DNA of 16,668 bases from an uncultured bacterium (lineage in GTDB: Bacteria > Bacillota > Clostridia > Lachnospirales > Lachnospiraceae). Positions 1 through 6,777 of the stretch are shown here, piece by piece. The position numbers were made by a program, and so were the translations under genes. The stretch lies in assembly GCA_937893485.1 (NCBI GenBank), contig CALBJL010000051.1, positions 1 to 16,668 on the forward strand, read 5' to 3'. Within the stretch, counting starts at the first letter, position 1. Each line of letters begins with the position of its first letter. The notes below the pieces were generated by a model. The model saw only the letters and a program-made list of their open reading frames with translations. It did not search any database and had not been told where the DNA came from.

Positions 1-26
1 TCATCATAAACCTTTTTCTGTGCCAT
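1..26 (-). CDS. 5' end of a gene running off the left edge (unknown product)
   Basis: Only the first eight codons are visible, reading MAQKKVYD from an ATG at 26. A GGAGG ribosome site lies at 34-38, seven bases before the start, and a near-consensus promoter lies further upstream at 53-81. That combination makes a real gene start much more likely than chance. The product cannot be assigned from eight residues; the basic start says nothing specific. It is divergent from the 2H phosphoesterase gene at 286. Confidence 0.6.
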
Positions 27-52
27 TCTGCAACCTCCATTTTCACTTCTTT

Positions 53-81
53 TTTATAAATCTGTGAAGTAGAAGTGTCAA
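53..81 (-). promoter_or_regulatory. Sigma-A promoter for the left-edge gene
   Basis: On the minus strand a perfect TTGACA (81-76) is followed by a 17-base spacer and TATAAA (58-53). The predicted start of transcription, near 46, lies just upstream of the GGAGG at 34-38 and the ATG at 26. Confidence 0.7.
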
Positions 82-107
82 GTATTATGATGCAACATCA
101 AGAGAAC

Positions 108-150
108 AAAAAAGGGAGAAAGACTGGTTTTATCAGATTTTCTCCTTTTT
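108..150. repeat. Inverted repeat between two divergent promoters
   Basis: The arm at 108-126 (A-run, GGGAGAAA, CTG) pairs with 134-150 (CAG, TTTTCTCC, T-run) around a loop at 127-133, with small bulges. Either strand reads like a weak rho-independent terminator, but the hairpin lies upstream of both flanking promoters (53-81 minus, 170-198 plus), so neither would transcribe it. It may be the terminator of a lost gene or a protein-binding site. Confidence 0.45.
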
Positions 151-169
151 GGCTGGTCGATAGAACCGA

Positions 170-198
170 TTGCTATTACTCTGATAATAGAATATAAT
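170..198 (+). promoter_or_regulatory. Sigma-A promoter for the 2H phosphoesterase gene
   Basis: TTGCTA (170-175), a 17-base spacer and a perfect TATAAT (193-198). The predicted transcript starts near 205, giving a leader of about 80 bases before the ATG at 286. Confidence 0.7.
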
Positions 199-285
199 AT
201 TTTCATATATTTGTCAGACGAATCAGCAAGGGAAGCATATGGAACAGAAAACAAATTTTTTAATACTAGCAAATTGGGCAGATAA

Positions 286-852
286 ATGTATCTGATATCA
301 CTCTATTTTGATGAAAAAACAAACCGCCTGTTACAGAGATTTATAGACAAAATCGCGCAGCAGACAGGCAATACATTCATGACCGAGCATCAGGTTCCGC
401 CACATATGACGGTTTCGGCAGTGGAGGCACGATCTGCGGAGCAATTGCGGCCGGCATTTGAGGACTTGTGTGGACGGCTGTCGCAGGGAAGGATTCGTTT
501 TGTATCCGTTGGACAGTTATTGCCGTATGTTATGTATGTGACACCGGTTTTAAATGAATATCTGCAGGAGCTTTCGAGATCGGTTTATGATGCGATGGGA
601 GATCTTCCGGAGACGAGGGTAAGTAATTATTACCGACCGTTTTCATGGCTACCGCATGTGACAATGGGAAAAACATTGAGTAAAGAACAAATGGCAGTTG
701 CATTTGGTGTGCTGCAAGAAGTGTTTGTGCCATTTGACGCGCTGGTGACAGAGGTTGGGCTGGCAAAGGTGAATCCGCATGTGGATATCGTCAGAACGAA
801 GTTGCGGGAGGACAGCCCACACAGATCAGAGCTTGACGAAAAAACTATTTAG
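286..852 (+). CDS. 2H phosphoesterase / 2'-5' RNA ligase family protein
   Basis: The 188-residue protein carries both signature tetrapeptides of the 2H superfamily: HMTV at residues 40-43 and HVTM at 124-127. These histidines form the active site in LigT, ThpR and cyclic phosphodiesterases. The family cleaves or forms 2'-5' or cyclic phosphate bonds in RNA or nucleotides; the substrate here is unknown. It is probably cytosolic, with no signal peptide or membrane segment. The start is set by an in-frame TAA directly before the ATG; there is no good ribosome site, only a weak GGG about nine bases upstream, so translation may be modest. The gene has its own promoter at 170-198. Its last 8 bases overlap the end of the convergent ATPase gene. 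Basis: motifs seen directly, function from family knowledge. Confidence 0.88.
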   Translation: MYLISLYFDEKTNRLLQRFIDKIAQQTGNTFMTEHQVPPHMTVSAVEARSAEQLRPAFEDLCGRLSQGRIRFVSVGQLLPYVMYVTPVLNEYLQELSRSVYDAMGDLPETRVSNYYRPFSWLPHVTMGKTLSKEQMAVAFGVLQEVFVPFDALVTEVGLAKVNPHVDIVRTKLREDSPHRSELDEKTI

Positions 853-2131
853 CTGGAATTTCAGGGCTTTCTAAAAGCCATTTCCAGGCAGGAATTACGG
901 AAATCAGTATACCGCCGCATGTAAGAGAGGCTTCTTCGCTGCTTGTGATAATTACGCACTTTGAGTCAGGGATAAAGTTACGGAGTTTCACAAATTCCCT
1001 GGTTTCACGTTCACGGGTGTCTATGTCATCGAGAATCTGCATACTTACCTGTATGGCAAGTTTTTCAGAAGGAACATAGAAGTCAATCTCCACATTATTT
1101 TCAAAATAAAAGACATTTTCTGTGCCATAGCGTCGGATGAGTTCTATCGCAACAAGGTTTTCTAGTTGAGCAGATTTACAATCAAGGAGCATCAATCCAA
1201 GAAGACCTGTGTCCATGAAATAATATTTTGGGGAGGTTTCTTTCTTCACAAGCTTTGCAGCATAATTTGTTAAAGCAAAGATAAGGTACGAATCAGTCAT
1301 GTAACTAACGTAGTTAATGATCGTCTGTTTGCCAAGCGAAGTACCAGCACTCTTTACAATATTAGCCAGTCTGCTAAAAGATAAAGGTTTCGTAATGGAT
1401 TCTGCTATTTTTTTCAATACAAGCTTGATGGCAAAATCATTGGTGACCTTATTCCTTGTGATAATGTCGCCAAGGTAGACCGTTTGATAAATATTGCTTA
1501 AGAACATTCTTTTATTTTTGATTCCTACCAGCTCAGGAAAAGCGCCGTAGGTGATATATTCATTGTAGCTTGCAAGTACGTCAGCTTTATCACTTGTGCT
1601 GATTGTGTCAAGGTAATCCTTTTCCTTTCCATTTGCAATGAGATATTCGGAAAATGAATAAGGATACACATGCATGATCACAAAGCGTCCGCCAAGAGTG
1701 GATGCAATTTCACGGCTGAGCATTTTGCTGTTGCTTCCGGTAATATTGATTTTGTATTTCATGTCTGCAATTCTGCGGACAAATTTTTCCCAGCCTGTAA
1801 TATTCTGAATTTCATCAAGGAAAAGATAAGGCCGGTTTTCTGTACCTGAAAGTTCCAGACCGATTTCCAAAATGGTGTTTAAATCGTCTGATGTCATTTC
1901 CAGAAGGCGTTCATCTTCAAAATTCACGTAGACAATCTGAGATAGCGGAACACCGGTTTGAAGCAGTTGTTTGATTTGCTGATACATTATATAAGATTTA
2001 CCGGTTCTTCTAATACCCACAAAGCAATAGTTTACATTCTCCTCTAAAGGATAATGTCTGGTGATAAATGGATTATCTAAATAAATAGTCTTTTGATCAA
2101 TCATAATTTGTTTTAAGGTATCTCGATTCAT
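845..2131 (-). CDS. AAA_14 / DUF4143 P-loop ATPase
   Basis: The 428-residue protein has a Walker A motif GIRRTGKS (39-46), a Walker B motif LFLDEIQ (103-109), a sensor-like TGSNS (131-135) and a GGRF motif (147-150). Together these mark the AAA_14 family. The C-terminal half (about 200-400) matches the usual DUF4143 partner and ends in a nuclease-like fold pattern, EIDFYV then AIQVS, in which the usual E-x-K catalytic pair appears to be replaced. These proteins are very common in anaerobic Firmicutes and Bacteroidetes; their cellular role is unsettled, with suggestions of links to mobile elements or toxin-like modules. The ATG at 2131 is preceded by GGAGGTG (2143-2137). A longer reading to 2158 is excluded because it would begin inside the -10 box. 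The gene stands alone, convergent with the 2H gene. Confidence 0.9.
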   Translation of the reverse strand: MNRDTLKQIMIDQKTIYLDNPFITRHYPLEENVNYCFVGIRRTGKSYIMYQQIKQLLQTGVPLSQIVYVNFEDERLLEMTSDDLNTILEIGLELSGTENRPYLFLDEIQNITGWEKFVRRIADMKYKINITGSNSKMLSREIASTLGGRFVIMHVYPYSFSEYLIANGKEKDYLDTISTSDKADVLASYNEYITYGAFPELVGIKNKRMFLSNIYQTVYLGDIITRNKVTNDFAIKLVLKKIAESITKPLSFSRLANIVKSAGTSLGKQTIINYVSYMTDSYLIFALTNYAAKLVKKETSPKYYFMDTGLLGLMLLDCKSAQLENLVAIELIRRYGTENVFYFENNVEIDFYVPSEKLAIQVSMQILDDIDTRERETREFVKLRNFIPDSKCVIITSSEEASLTCGGILISVIPAWKWLLESPEIPAK

Positions 2132-2157
2132 AGCATCACCTCCAGCATCACAAAACA

Positions 2158-2186
2158 ATTATATAGCAATATCGTTCTGCGTACAA
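2158..2186 (-). promoter_or_regulatory. Sigma-A promoter for the AAA_14 ATPase gene
   Basis: Minus strand: TTGTAC (2186-2181), 17-base spacer, perfect TATAAT (2163-2158). The predicted transcript starts near 2151, about 20 bases before the ATG at 2131, which fixes that start codon. Confidence 0.75.
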
Positions 2187-2223
2187 GACAAAAATAGAAT
2201 AAAACTGTTTTGCGGAGAGATGT

Positions 2224-2264
2224 ATATAGTATATGCAGAATATATGCAGAATTATTTACTATAT
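2224..2264. repeat. AT-rich hairpin enclosing a tandem 11-mer
   Basis: ATATAGTA (2224-2231) is the inverse complement of TACTATAT (2257-2264). Between and overlapping the arms, the 11-mer ATATGCAGAAT occurs twice in direct tandem (2231-2241, 2242-2252). It lies between the divergent ATPase gene and the VOC remnant. No consensus promoter overlaps it; it could be a binding site or a relic. Function unknown. Confidence 0.4.
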
Positions 2265-2367
2265 TAGGCACAAGATCCAACTTTGTGTGTTAGAATGAAA
2301 TCAGATTGGATTAGTGACACAGACGGGGCTGGAGAAAAGATCAATTTATGAAAAAGGGAGATTTCTG

Positions 2368-2469
2368 ATGAGACTACGAAATGTGATGATTGTGGTAAAC
2401 GATATAGAGCGGAGCATGCGGTTTTATGATCCGGATGGAAATTTGATTGAAGTAGGGACATCGGTATGA
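2368..2469 (+). pseudogene. VOC (glyoxalase/bleomycin-resistance) family gene with its centre deleted
   Basis: The frame opens at an ATG with a GGGAG ribosome site (2355-2359) and gives 33 residues. Residues 1-20 (MRLRNVMIVVNDIERSMRFY) match the first strand and helix of VOC-fold proteins. Residues 21-33 (DPDGNLIEVGTSV) match their last strand, which includes the conserved DPDGN-x-IE that supplies a metal ligand. Intact members are roughly 115-130 residues, so about 80-90 residues are missing. The join near base 2427/2428 keeps the reading frame. The stop overlaps the ATG of the metallopeptidase, so translational coupling to it survives. The product is too short to fold as a VOC enzyme. The remnant shape is seen directly; the deletion is inferred from the family. 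Confidence 0.75.
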
Positions 2470-3026
2470 ATGTGACGATTATTCGTTCAAATCGAGAAAC
2501 GATCGCGATCCAGGTGAATCCGGATCTGACCGTTACGGTTCGCGCGCCGAAGCGTATGTCCGACAGGGAGATCCGGCTTTTTGTACAGGAAAAGGAGCCT
2601 TGGATACAAAAGCATGTGGAGCAGATCCGCCGGAGAAACCACCAATACGACTCACAGGGACTCGAGCCGCTCACATCTGCTGAACTTCATGAGCTTGCAG
2701 ACAAGGCGTTGGAATATATCCCCGGAAGAGTGGCATATTTTGCCGGACAAATGGGGGTTACCTATGGAAGAATCACCATCCGTAACCAGAAGACGCGCTG
2801 GGGAAGCTGTAGCAGCAAGGGCAACCTGAATTTTAACTGTCTGTTGATGCTGACGCCGCCGGAGGTGATCGATTATGTTGTGGTACATGAACTGTGCCAC
2901 CGGAAAGAGATGAATCACTCGAAGGCTTTCTGGGAGGAAGTCGCGCATGTGATGCCGGATTATAAAAAGGCGCTCGCGTGGCTGAAAACAGAGGGTGGGA
3001 TGGTGATGCGGCGCACGTTTTCGTAG
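2466..3026 (+). CDS. YgjP-like (DUF45) zinc metallopeptidase, M48-type HExxH
   Basis: The 186-residue protein has the YgjP family signature RWGSCSSKGN (111-120) followed by the zinc-binding HELCH (141-145), with H151 in EMNHSKAFW as the probable third ligand. The N-terminal part forms the short strands seen in this family, slightly shorter than typical members of about 230 residues. It is cytosolic by sequence, with no signal peptide or membrane helix. Family members are presumed peptidases related to SprT and WSS1, which act on DNA-linked proteins; the true substrate is not known. The ATG overlaps the stop of the VOC remnant, so it probably depends on read-through translation from that short frame. 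Confidence in the family is high, in the role low. Confidence 0.88.
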   Translation: MNVTIIRSNRETIAIQVNPDLTVTVRAPKRMSDREIRLFVQEKEPWIQKHVEQIRRRNHQYDSQGLEPLTSAELHELADKALEYIPGRVAYFAGQMGVTYGRITIRNQKTRWGSCSSKGNLNFNCLLMLTPPEVIDYVVVHELCHRKEMNHSKAFWEEVAHVMPDYKKALAWLKTEGGMVMRRTFS

Positions 3027-3080
3027 AAGCAGGTATGAAGAATATCGGATAAATATGATAAAATGAAAGGAACAACAATA

Positions 3081-3308
3081 ATGGGCTATTTAATCAGTGA
3101 GACAACAAGAGAACAACGTGAGCAGATCGTAGCAGAATCCTTAGGTAATATCGAGGCGAGTTGTGAAGGATGCATGTCAGGACTGGCGGAGATGTACCAG
3201 GATTATATTGATGGAAAGAAAGAACTTCGCGAGATTAACATGGAGTTTAACGCCAGATATATAAAAGGTGATGAGATGCCGGGCAGAGAAGGCTGCTCTT
3301 ATTTATAA
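3081..3308 (+). CDS. Small acidic protein of unknown function
   Basis: The frame encodes 75 residues from ATG 3081, with AAGGA about ten bases upstream. An in-frame ATG at 3063 lacks a ribosome site and is less likely. The protein starts MGYLISETTREQREQIV, is mostly helical by composition and acidic, and contains a single CEGC pair at residues 28-31. I do not recognise a domain. It lies 54 bases after the metallopeptidase and 10 bases before acylphosphatase, all in one direction, so co-transcription is likely. It looks like a real gene because of its codon use and its tight packing with neighbours. Confidence 0.7.
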   Translation: MGYLISETTREQREQIVAESLGNIEASCEGCMSGLAEMYQDYIDGKKELREINMEFNARYIKGDEMPGREGCSYL

Positions 3309-3318
3309 TATTAAAAAA

Positions 3319-3612
3319 ATGAGTGAATACAGTAGCAAAATGATTCGAAAATATTTAAAATTTTATGGCGCTGTTCAGGGAGTCGGTTTTCGATACCGCG
3401 CGGAACATGCGGCAAATATGGCCGGCGCAACCGGCTGGGTGCGCAATGATCCGGACGGAGGTGTCTCTATGGAGATACAGGGAACCGAAGAACAGATTGA
3501 CTGGGTCATCCTTATGATAGAAAAGGGGACTTATATAGAAATTCAACGGATCTCCGCAAAAACGATTCCGCTGGCAGAGAAGGAATATGGTTTTCGGACG
3601 AGAAGCTATTAG
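3319..3612 (+). CDS. acyP: Acylphosphatase
   Basis: This 97-residue enzyme hydrolyses acyl phosphates such as acetyl phosphate and 1,3-bisphosphoglycerate in the cytosol. The signature GAVQGVGFRY is at residues 17-26, with the phosphate-binding R25, and GWVRNDPDGGV at 39-49 carries the catalytic N43. The R-to-N spacing of 18 equals that of characterised acylphosphatases. Length fits the family (about 90-100). The start at ATG 3319 lacks an obvious ribosome site; it lies 10 bases past the previous stop, so translational coupling is likely. ATG 3340 is an alternative that would still keep the whole domain, and a GTG at 3268 would overlap the upstream gene. Confidence 0.92.
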   Translation: MSEYSSKMIRKYLKFYGAVQGVGFRYRAEHAANMAGATGWVRNDPDGGVSMEIQGTEEQIDWVILMIEKGTYIEIQRISAKTIPLAEKEYGFRTRSY

Positions 3613-3659
3613 CGGCTTGGAACCCTTAGAAATGCCGGAAATATCAGTGATTCTCCGAC

Positions 3660-3703
3660 GCGTAGAGTGGATTCTGCACAACATAGGTTGCGTAGAGTGC
3701 ACT
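3660..3703 (+). promoter_or_regulatory. Repeated operator-like sequence at the XRE gene promoter
   Basis: GCGTAGAGTG occurs at 3660-3669 and again at 3690-3699, exactly 30 bases (about three helical turns) apart. The second copy overlaps the -35 box and spacer of the promoter at 3688-3716 and runs into the 8-bp palindrome AGTGCACT (3696-3703). Both copies continue into a TTCT, giving an AGAGTG..TTCT half-palindrome. The position suggests a repressor site, most simply for the XRE protein encoded just downstream. The repeats are seen; the regulation is inferred. Confidence 0.5.
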
Positions 3704-3716
3704 TCTCGCATATGAT
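3688..3716 (+). promoter_or_regulatory. Sigma-A promoter for the XRE regulator gene
   Basis: TTGCGT (3688-3693), 17-base spacer, TATGAT (3711-3716). The predicted transcript starts near 3723, with a leader of about 50 bases to ATG 3773. Confidence 0.6.
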
Positions 3717-3772
3717 CTGGGTATCAAATCTGCAAGTGGTGACTTGACGGAAAAAGGGTGGAGGAAGTTTTT

Positions 3773-4438
3773 ATGAGTGATAACAAAATTGGATCATTTA
3801 TCCAGTTGAGCAGAAAAGAAAAGGGACTGACACAAAAAGATCTGGCAGAGCAGATCGGCGTGAGTGACAAGACCATATCCAAATGGGAGAACGGGAACAG
3901 CGTTCCGGATACGGCGATCCTGAATTCATTGTGTGAGGCACTTGATATTTCTGTTAATGAACTGCTTTCCGGCGAGAAGCTGCCTGTAGAAAATTATTCT
4001 ATGAAAGCGGAGGAAAACATGATGAATCTATTGAAGGAAAATGAAGACAACCGGAAAAGTTCCAAGTGGCAGTTGGTAGTAGGCGGTATTTTGGGTATTC
4101 TGACTCTGGTATTGCTGTTTAGTTCGATGCACGGCACGCGGTCGAATATGCTGACATTCTTTTTGGATATTCCGTCACTGCTCGGCGTTGTGCTGATCTG
4201 TGTATCTATTGTGCTGCTGTCGGGTGCAAGGGGAAAGAAGGAAATATTCGAAATCGTACAAAAGACAGCGATTCCTGCAGGCGTATTTATTTCGATGATT
4301 GCCATTGTGGTAATCATGGGCATGTTGGAAAATCCGGCTACAATAGGTCCCAATCTGGCAGTGGCAGTGCTGTCAATCTTTTATGGAATGTTGATCTACC
4401 TGATTTTGATTCCGGTCAATAAACGGCTGGAAAAATAG
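3773..4438 (+). CDS. Membrane-anchored XRE-family helix-turn-helix regulator
   Basis: The 221-residue protein opens with a classic XRE/Cro-type HTH (about 7-62), with the recognition region LAEQIGVSDKTISKWENG at 24-41. A polar linker with a MKAEENMMNLLKEN helix follows (77-90). Four hydrophobic segments come next at about 100-119, 128-150, 165-184 and 191-215, so the DNA-binding domain is tethered to the membrane. Such proteins are common in Lachnospiraceae and probably convert an envelope signal into transcription control. ATG 3773 is chosen over 3758 because GGAGGAAG (3760-3767) sits five bases before it. It has its own promoter with operator-like repeats, suggesting autoregulation, and a strong terminator after it. 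The target genes are unknown. Confidence 0.88.
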   Translation: MSDNKIGSFIQLSRKEKGLTQKDLAEQIGVSDKTISKWENGNSVPDTAILNSLCEALDISVNELLSGEKLPVENYSMKAEENMMNLLKENEDNRKSSKWQLVVGGILGILTLVLLFSSMHGTRSNMLTFFLDIPSLLGVVLICVSIVLLSGARGKKEIFEIVQKTAIPAGVFISMIAIVVIMGMLENPATIGPNLAVAVLSIFYGMLIYLILIPVNKRLEK

Positions 4439-4477
4439 ACGATTGGACGACTGGTGATTGCAGACAGGGAAATATGG

Positions 4478-4517
4478 AAAAGCCCTCTTGACGGATCGGA
4501 TCCGCAAGGGGGCTTTT
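4478..4517. terminator. Bidirectional rho-independent terminator
   Basis: AAAAGCCCTCTTG (4478-4490) pairs with CAAGGGGGCTTTT (4505-4517) through 13 pairs including one G-U, with a loop that contains a further CGGATC/GATCCG. A-run and T-run flanks let it work for the XRE gene on the plus strand and for the Ig-like gene ending at 4561 on the minus strand. Confidence 0.9.
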
Positions 4518-4560
4518 GTCATGCGATGGGAAACATGTGAATAAAAAACAGAATGGAATC

Positions 4561-5223
4561 TCAGTCATCCTCAGCAACAACGTTTACTGTATAGGTGACG
4601 GTCTTTTTTGCGCCCTTGCTGTTCGTGTAGCTGCAGGTTATCTTTGTTGTTCCGGTTCTTTTAGCGTAAAATTCTACTTCGCGACCGGTTTGTATTCCAG
4701 AGGCGAAAGTAACGATACGCTGATCTTTAATTTCCCATTTCAGAGAACTGTTCTTAATAGAGTGTCCGGCTCTGACTTCCAGATCAAAATCATCCCCGAT
4801 CTCCTCGTATTTGACAGGTGCGTCGGCTCTCTTCAGAGAATAATCCCCCTTTGCTTTTGTTACAGTGATTGTAATGGTATCACCGGATGTGGTCTTGTTT
4901 TTTCCATATACATAGCAGCGGATGGTCGCTGTTCCGGGTTTCACTGCGATAAAATCCATATCCTCGCCGGTCTGGTCGTAGTCTTCAAATGTGACACAAT
5001 CAGATCCGGAAACGATCTCCCAGCAGATATAGTCATCATCCGCATCATACGGAGTTGTCTGTGTTCTCAGTTCAAATTTTCTGCCCTGGGCAATACTTTT
5101 TCTTGATTCTGTCAGGGAAACATTAGTAGGCATTGCATCCGCATGCGTAGGAATCACTCCTGTTCCGACGATTGTTGCTGCAATTAAAAGTGTGGTTACA
5201 AACGGTTTTGTTTTTTTCATCAT
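4561..5223 (-). CDS. Secreted protein with two bacterial Ig-like (Big_2-type) domains
   Basis: The 220-residue product starts with a signal peptide: KK at 3-4, a hydrophobic stretch at about 8-24, and a likely signal peptidase I site after PTHA or THADA (28-30). The rest forms two similar all-beta repeats, about 33-123 and 127-217. Each runs through a central WEI-type tryptophan (CWEIVSG, KWEIKD), a GTATIRC or GTTKITC turn and an ITITVT or VTYTVNV final strand, as in Big_2 domains. No cell-wall sorting signal is present, so it is probably released or loosely bound. ATG 5223 has GGAGG eight bases upstream. It lies 138 bases downstream of the histidine kinase on the same strand with no clear terminator between, so read-through or co-regulation is possible; a TGATAAAAT extended -10 upstream may also give it its own promoter. 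Function unknown. Confidence 0.8.
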   Translation of the reverse strand: MMKKTKPFVTTLLIAATIVGTGVIPTHADAMPTNVSLTESRKSIAQGRKFELRTQTTPYDADDDYICWEIVSGSDCVTFEDYDQTGEDMDFIAVKPGTATIRCYVYGKNKTTSGDTITITVTKAKGDYSLKRADAPVKYEEIGDDFDLEVRAGHSIKNSSLKWEIKDQRIVTFASGIQTGREVEFYAKRTGTTKITCSYTNSKGAKKTVTYTVNVVAEDD

Positions 5224-5361
5224 AATATAATCCTCCTATTTTGTGGTTCTCAAGGCATTTATTTTGTGAGAGCCTTCAATGTTTTATTTGTAGGATCATT
5301 TTATCATGCAATTATTAGAAAATGATTAGTGGATTAAATTTTTAACCTGCACGATACAATT

Positions 5362-6774
5362 TTATTCAAGTGGCAGCCGGACGGTAAAGGTACTTCCCTC
5401 TCCTGGTGCGCTTTCCACCCCGATCGTACCGTTGTAATACCGTACAATTTCATATGCCATGGCGAGCCCGAGTCCCGTCCCTTCGCCGCCGCGGGAGCTT
5501 TCTGTCTGATAAAATCGGTGGAAGATTTTTTCCTGCTCATCCTTTGCAATTCCGATTCCGTCGTCTTTGACCGACAGGATGAGTGCGGATTCTTTTTGCT
5601 GCAGATTCACGAAAATATGCCCATTTTCTTTTCCGTAGCGGTAGGCATTGCTGACAAGATTCGTGAGAAGTCTCGATAAAAGCTCCCGGTTTCCGGAAAA
5701 CATGACTGTTTCTGCCTGATATTCCAGCGAAATGTTGTGTTCCCGTATGAGTTTCATATCCTGACATATGGTGTTCACAAGCTCCGCCATGTCGAGAATT
5801 TCGTCTGTATACTTTCCGGATCGCATTTCCAGTCTGGCAAAATCCAGCATGTGGTTGATGAGCTTCGTCATTTTCCGTCCCTGTCGTCGGATCACCCGCA
5901 GGGCTTCCTCGTATTCCTCAGTTGTCCGTTCCTGTTCAAGTGTATATTCACATTGTGCCGTAATGACTGCCATTGGTGTCCGCAGCTCATGGGAAACATC
6001 GGAGGTAAACTGGCGCTCCTGTTCGAACGATTGTTCCAGATGGTCAAACATCTCGTTAAAGGCTGCAGCAAGCTGATGGAGCTCATCATCACCTTCACCC
6101 AGATCAATCCGGCGCGTCAGATCATTTCCATCTCCGATCTGCCGTGCTGTCCACGAAATTTTCTGGATGGGATTTAATGCCCGCCTGGCGATGAGATATC
6201 CGCCTACGGATGCGAGCACAACCAGAAGGGGCAGAAGAATCAATGCAATTTGAATCATGCCTGATAGCTGCCGATCGCCCTGTTCCTCCGACATTACGCC
6301 CCGGATCCACAGCTCGTCCGATCCGTCGAAGACCAGTTTACGGTCAAAAATATAGTACCACGTGCTATCTGCCCATATTTGCCGGGTTTTGGAATCAACA
6401 AAATCCAGATCAGATATGATAGCATTTATTGGATTTTCTCCATAAATCAGACCGGAATGCCCGCTATATAAGCTGACATGAACGTCATTCTCCCAGGTAA
6501 GAAAATCCTCGTCGATATCCAGATATCCCTGTCCATATGGAATCAGATGGTCGTAGTCATCGTCTTCAAGCATTTCTTCTATGTCGTCTGTATCGCAGTA
6601 ATAATCGATTTCATCTGCATTATCATTTACGATCTCTATCAGACGGTCCTGCATGTTTTTTCTTAAATTACGGTGGCTGCCGGCGAAAACAGCTACAAAG
6701 GCGAACAGCACAACGATGATGAGCGTTGCGGTAAACCAGATGGTAATTTTCAGTCGAATTGATAATTTTTTCAT
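5362..6774 (-). CDS. Two-component sensor histidine kinase (HAMP, HisKA, HATPase_c)
   Basis: The 470-residue membrane kinase has TM1 at 9-31, an extracytoplasmic sensor domain of about 140 residues, TM2 at 173-197, and HAMP at about 198-250. HisKA follows with the phosphorylated H262 in DVSHELRTP. The ATPase domain shows an N-box (N372, N376), a G1 box DDGIGI (404-409), an F box FHRFYQ and a G2 box GTGLGL (432-437). All catalytic motifs are intact. The sensor domain has a remarkable acidic run at 61-76 with 11 Asp/Glu, reminiscent of the divalent-cation patch of PhoQ. The start ATG lies 3 bases after the response regulator stop, so the two are co-translated. It would autophosphorylate and pass phosphate to D51 of the adjacent regulator. 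The signal is not known; the neighbouring CorA gene makes a divalent metal attractive. Confidence 0.95.
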   Translation of the reverse strand: MKKLSIRLKITIWFTATLIIVVLFAFVAVFAGSHRNLRKNMQDRLIEIVNDNADEIDYYCDTDDIEEMLEDDDYDHLIPYGQGYLDIDEDFLTWENDVHVSLYSGHSGLIYGENPINAIISDLDFVDSKTRQIWADSTWYYIFDRKLVFDGSDELWIRGVMSEEQGDRQLSGMIQIALILLPLLVVLASVGGYLIARRALNPIQKISWTARQIGDGNDLTRRIDLGEGDDELHQLAAAFNEMFDHLEQSFEQERQFTSDVSHELRTPMAVITAQCEYTLEQERTTEEYEEALRVIRRQGRKMTKLINHMLDFARLEMRSGKYTDEILDMAELVNTICQDMKLIREHNISLEYQAETVMFSGNRELLSRLLTNLVSNAYRYGKENGHIFVNLQQKESALILSVKDDGIGIAKDEQEKIFHRFYQTESSRGGEGTGLGLAMAYEIVRYYNGTIGVESAPGEGSTFTVRLPLE

Positions 6775-6777
6775 ACC

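Noticed and set aside
2264..2674. Minus-strand frame of 136 residues opposite the VOC remnant and the metallopeptidase.
   Set aside because: It is antisense to a gene with clear family motifs, has no domain and no ribosome site of note.
3056..3064. Extended -10 TGATAAAAT before the small gene at 3081.
   Set aside because: A transcript from it would start at or after the ribosome site, leaving no leader, and no -35 was seen. Co-transcription with the metallopeptidase is simpler.
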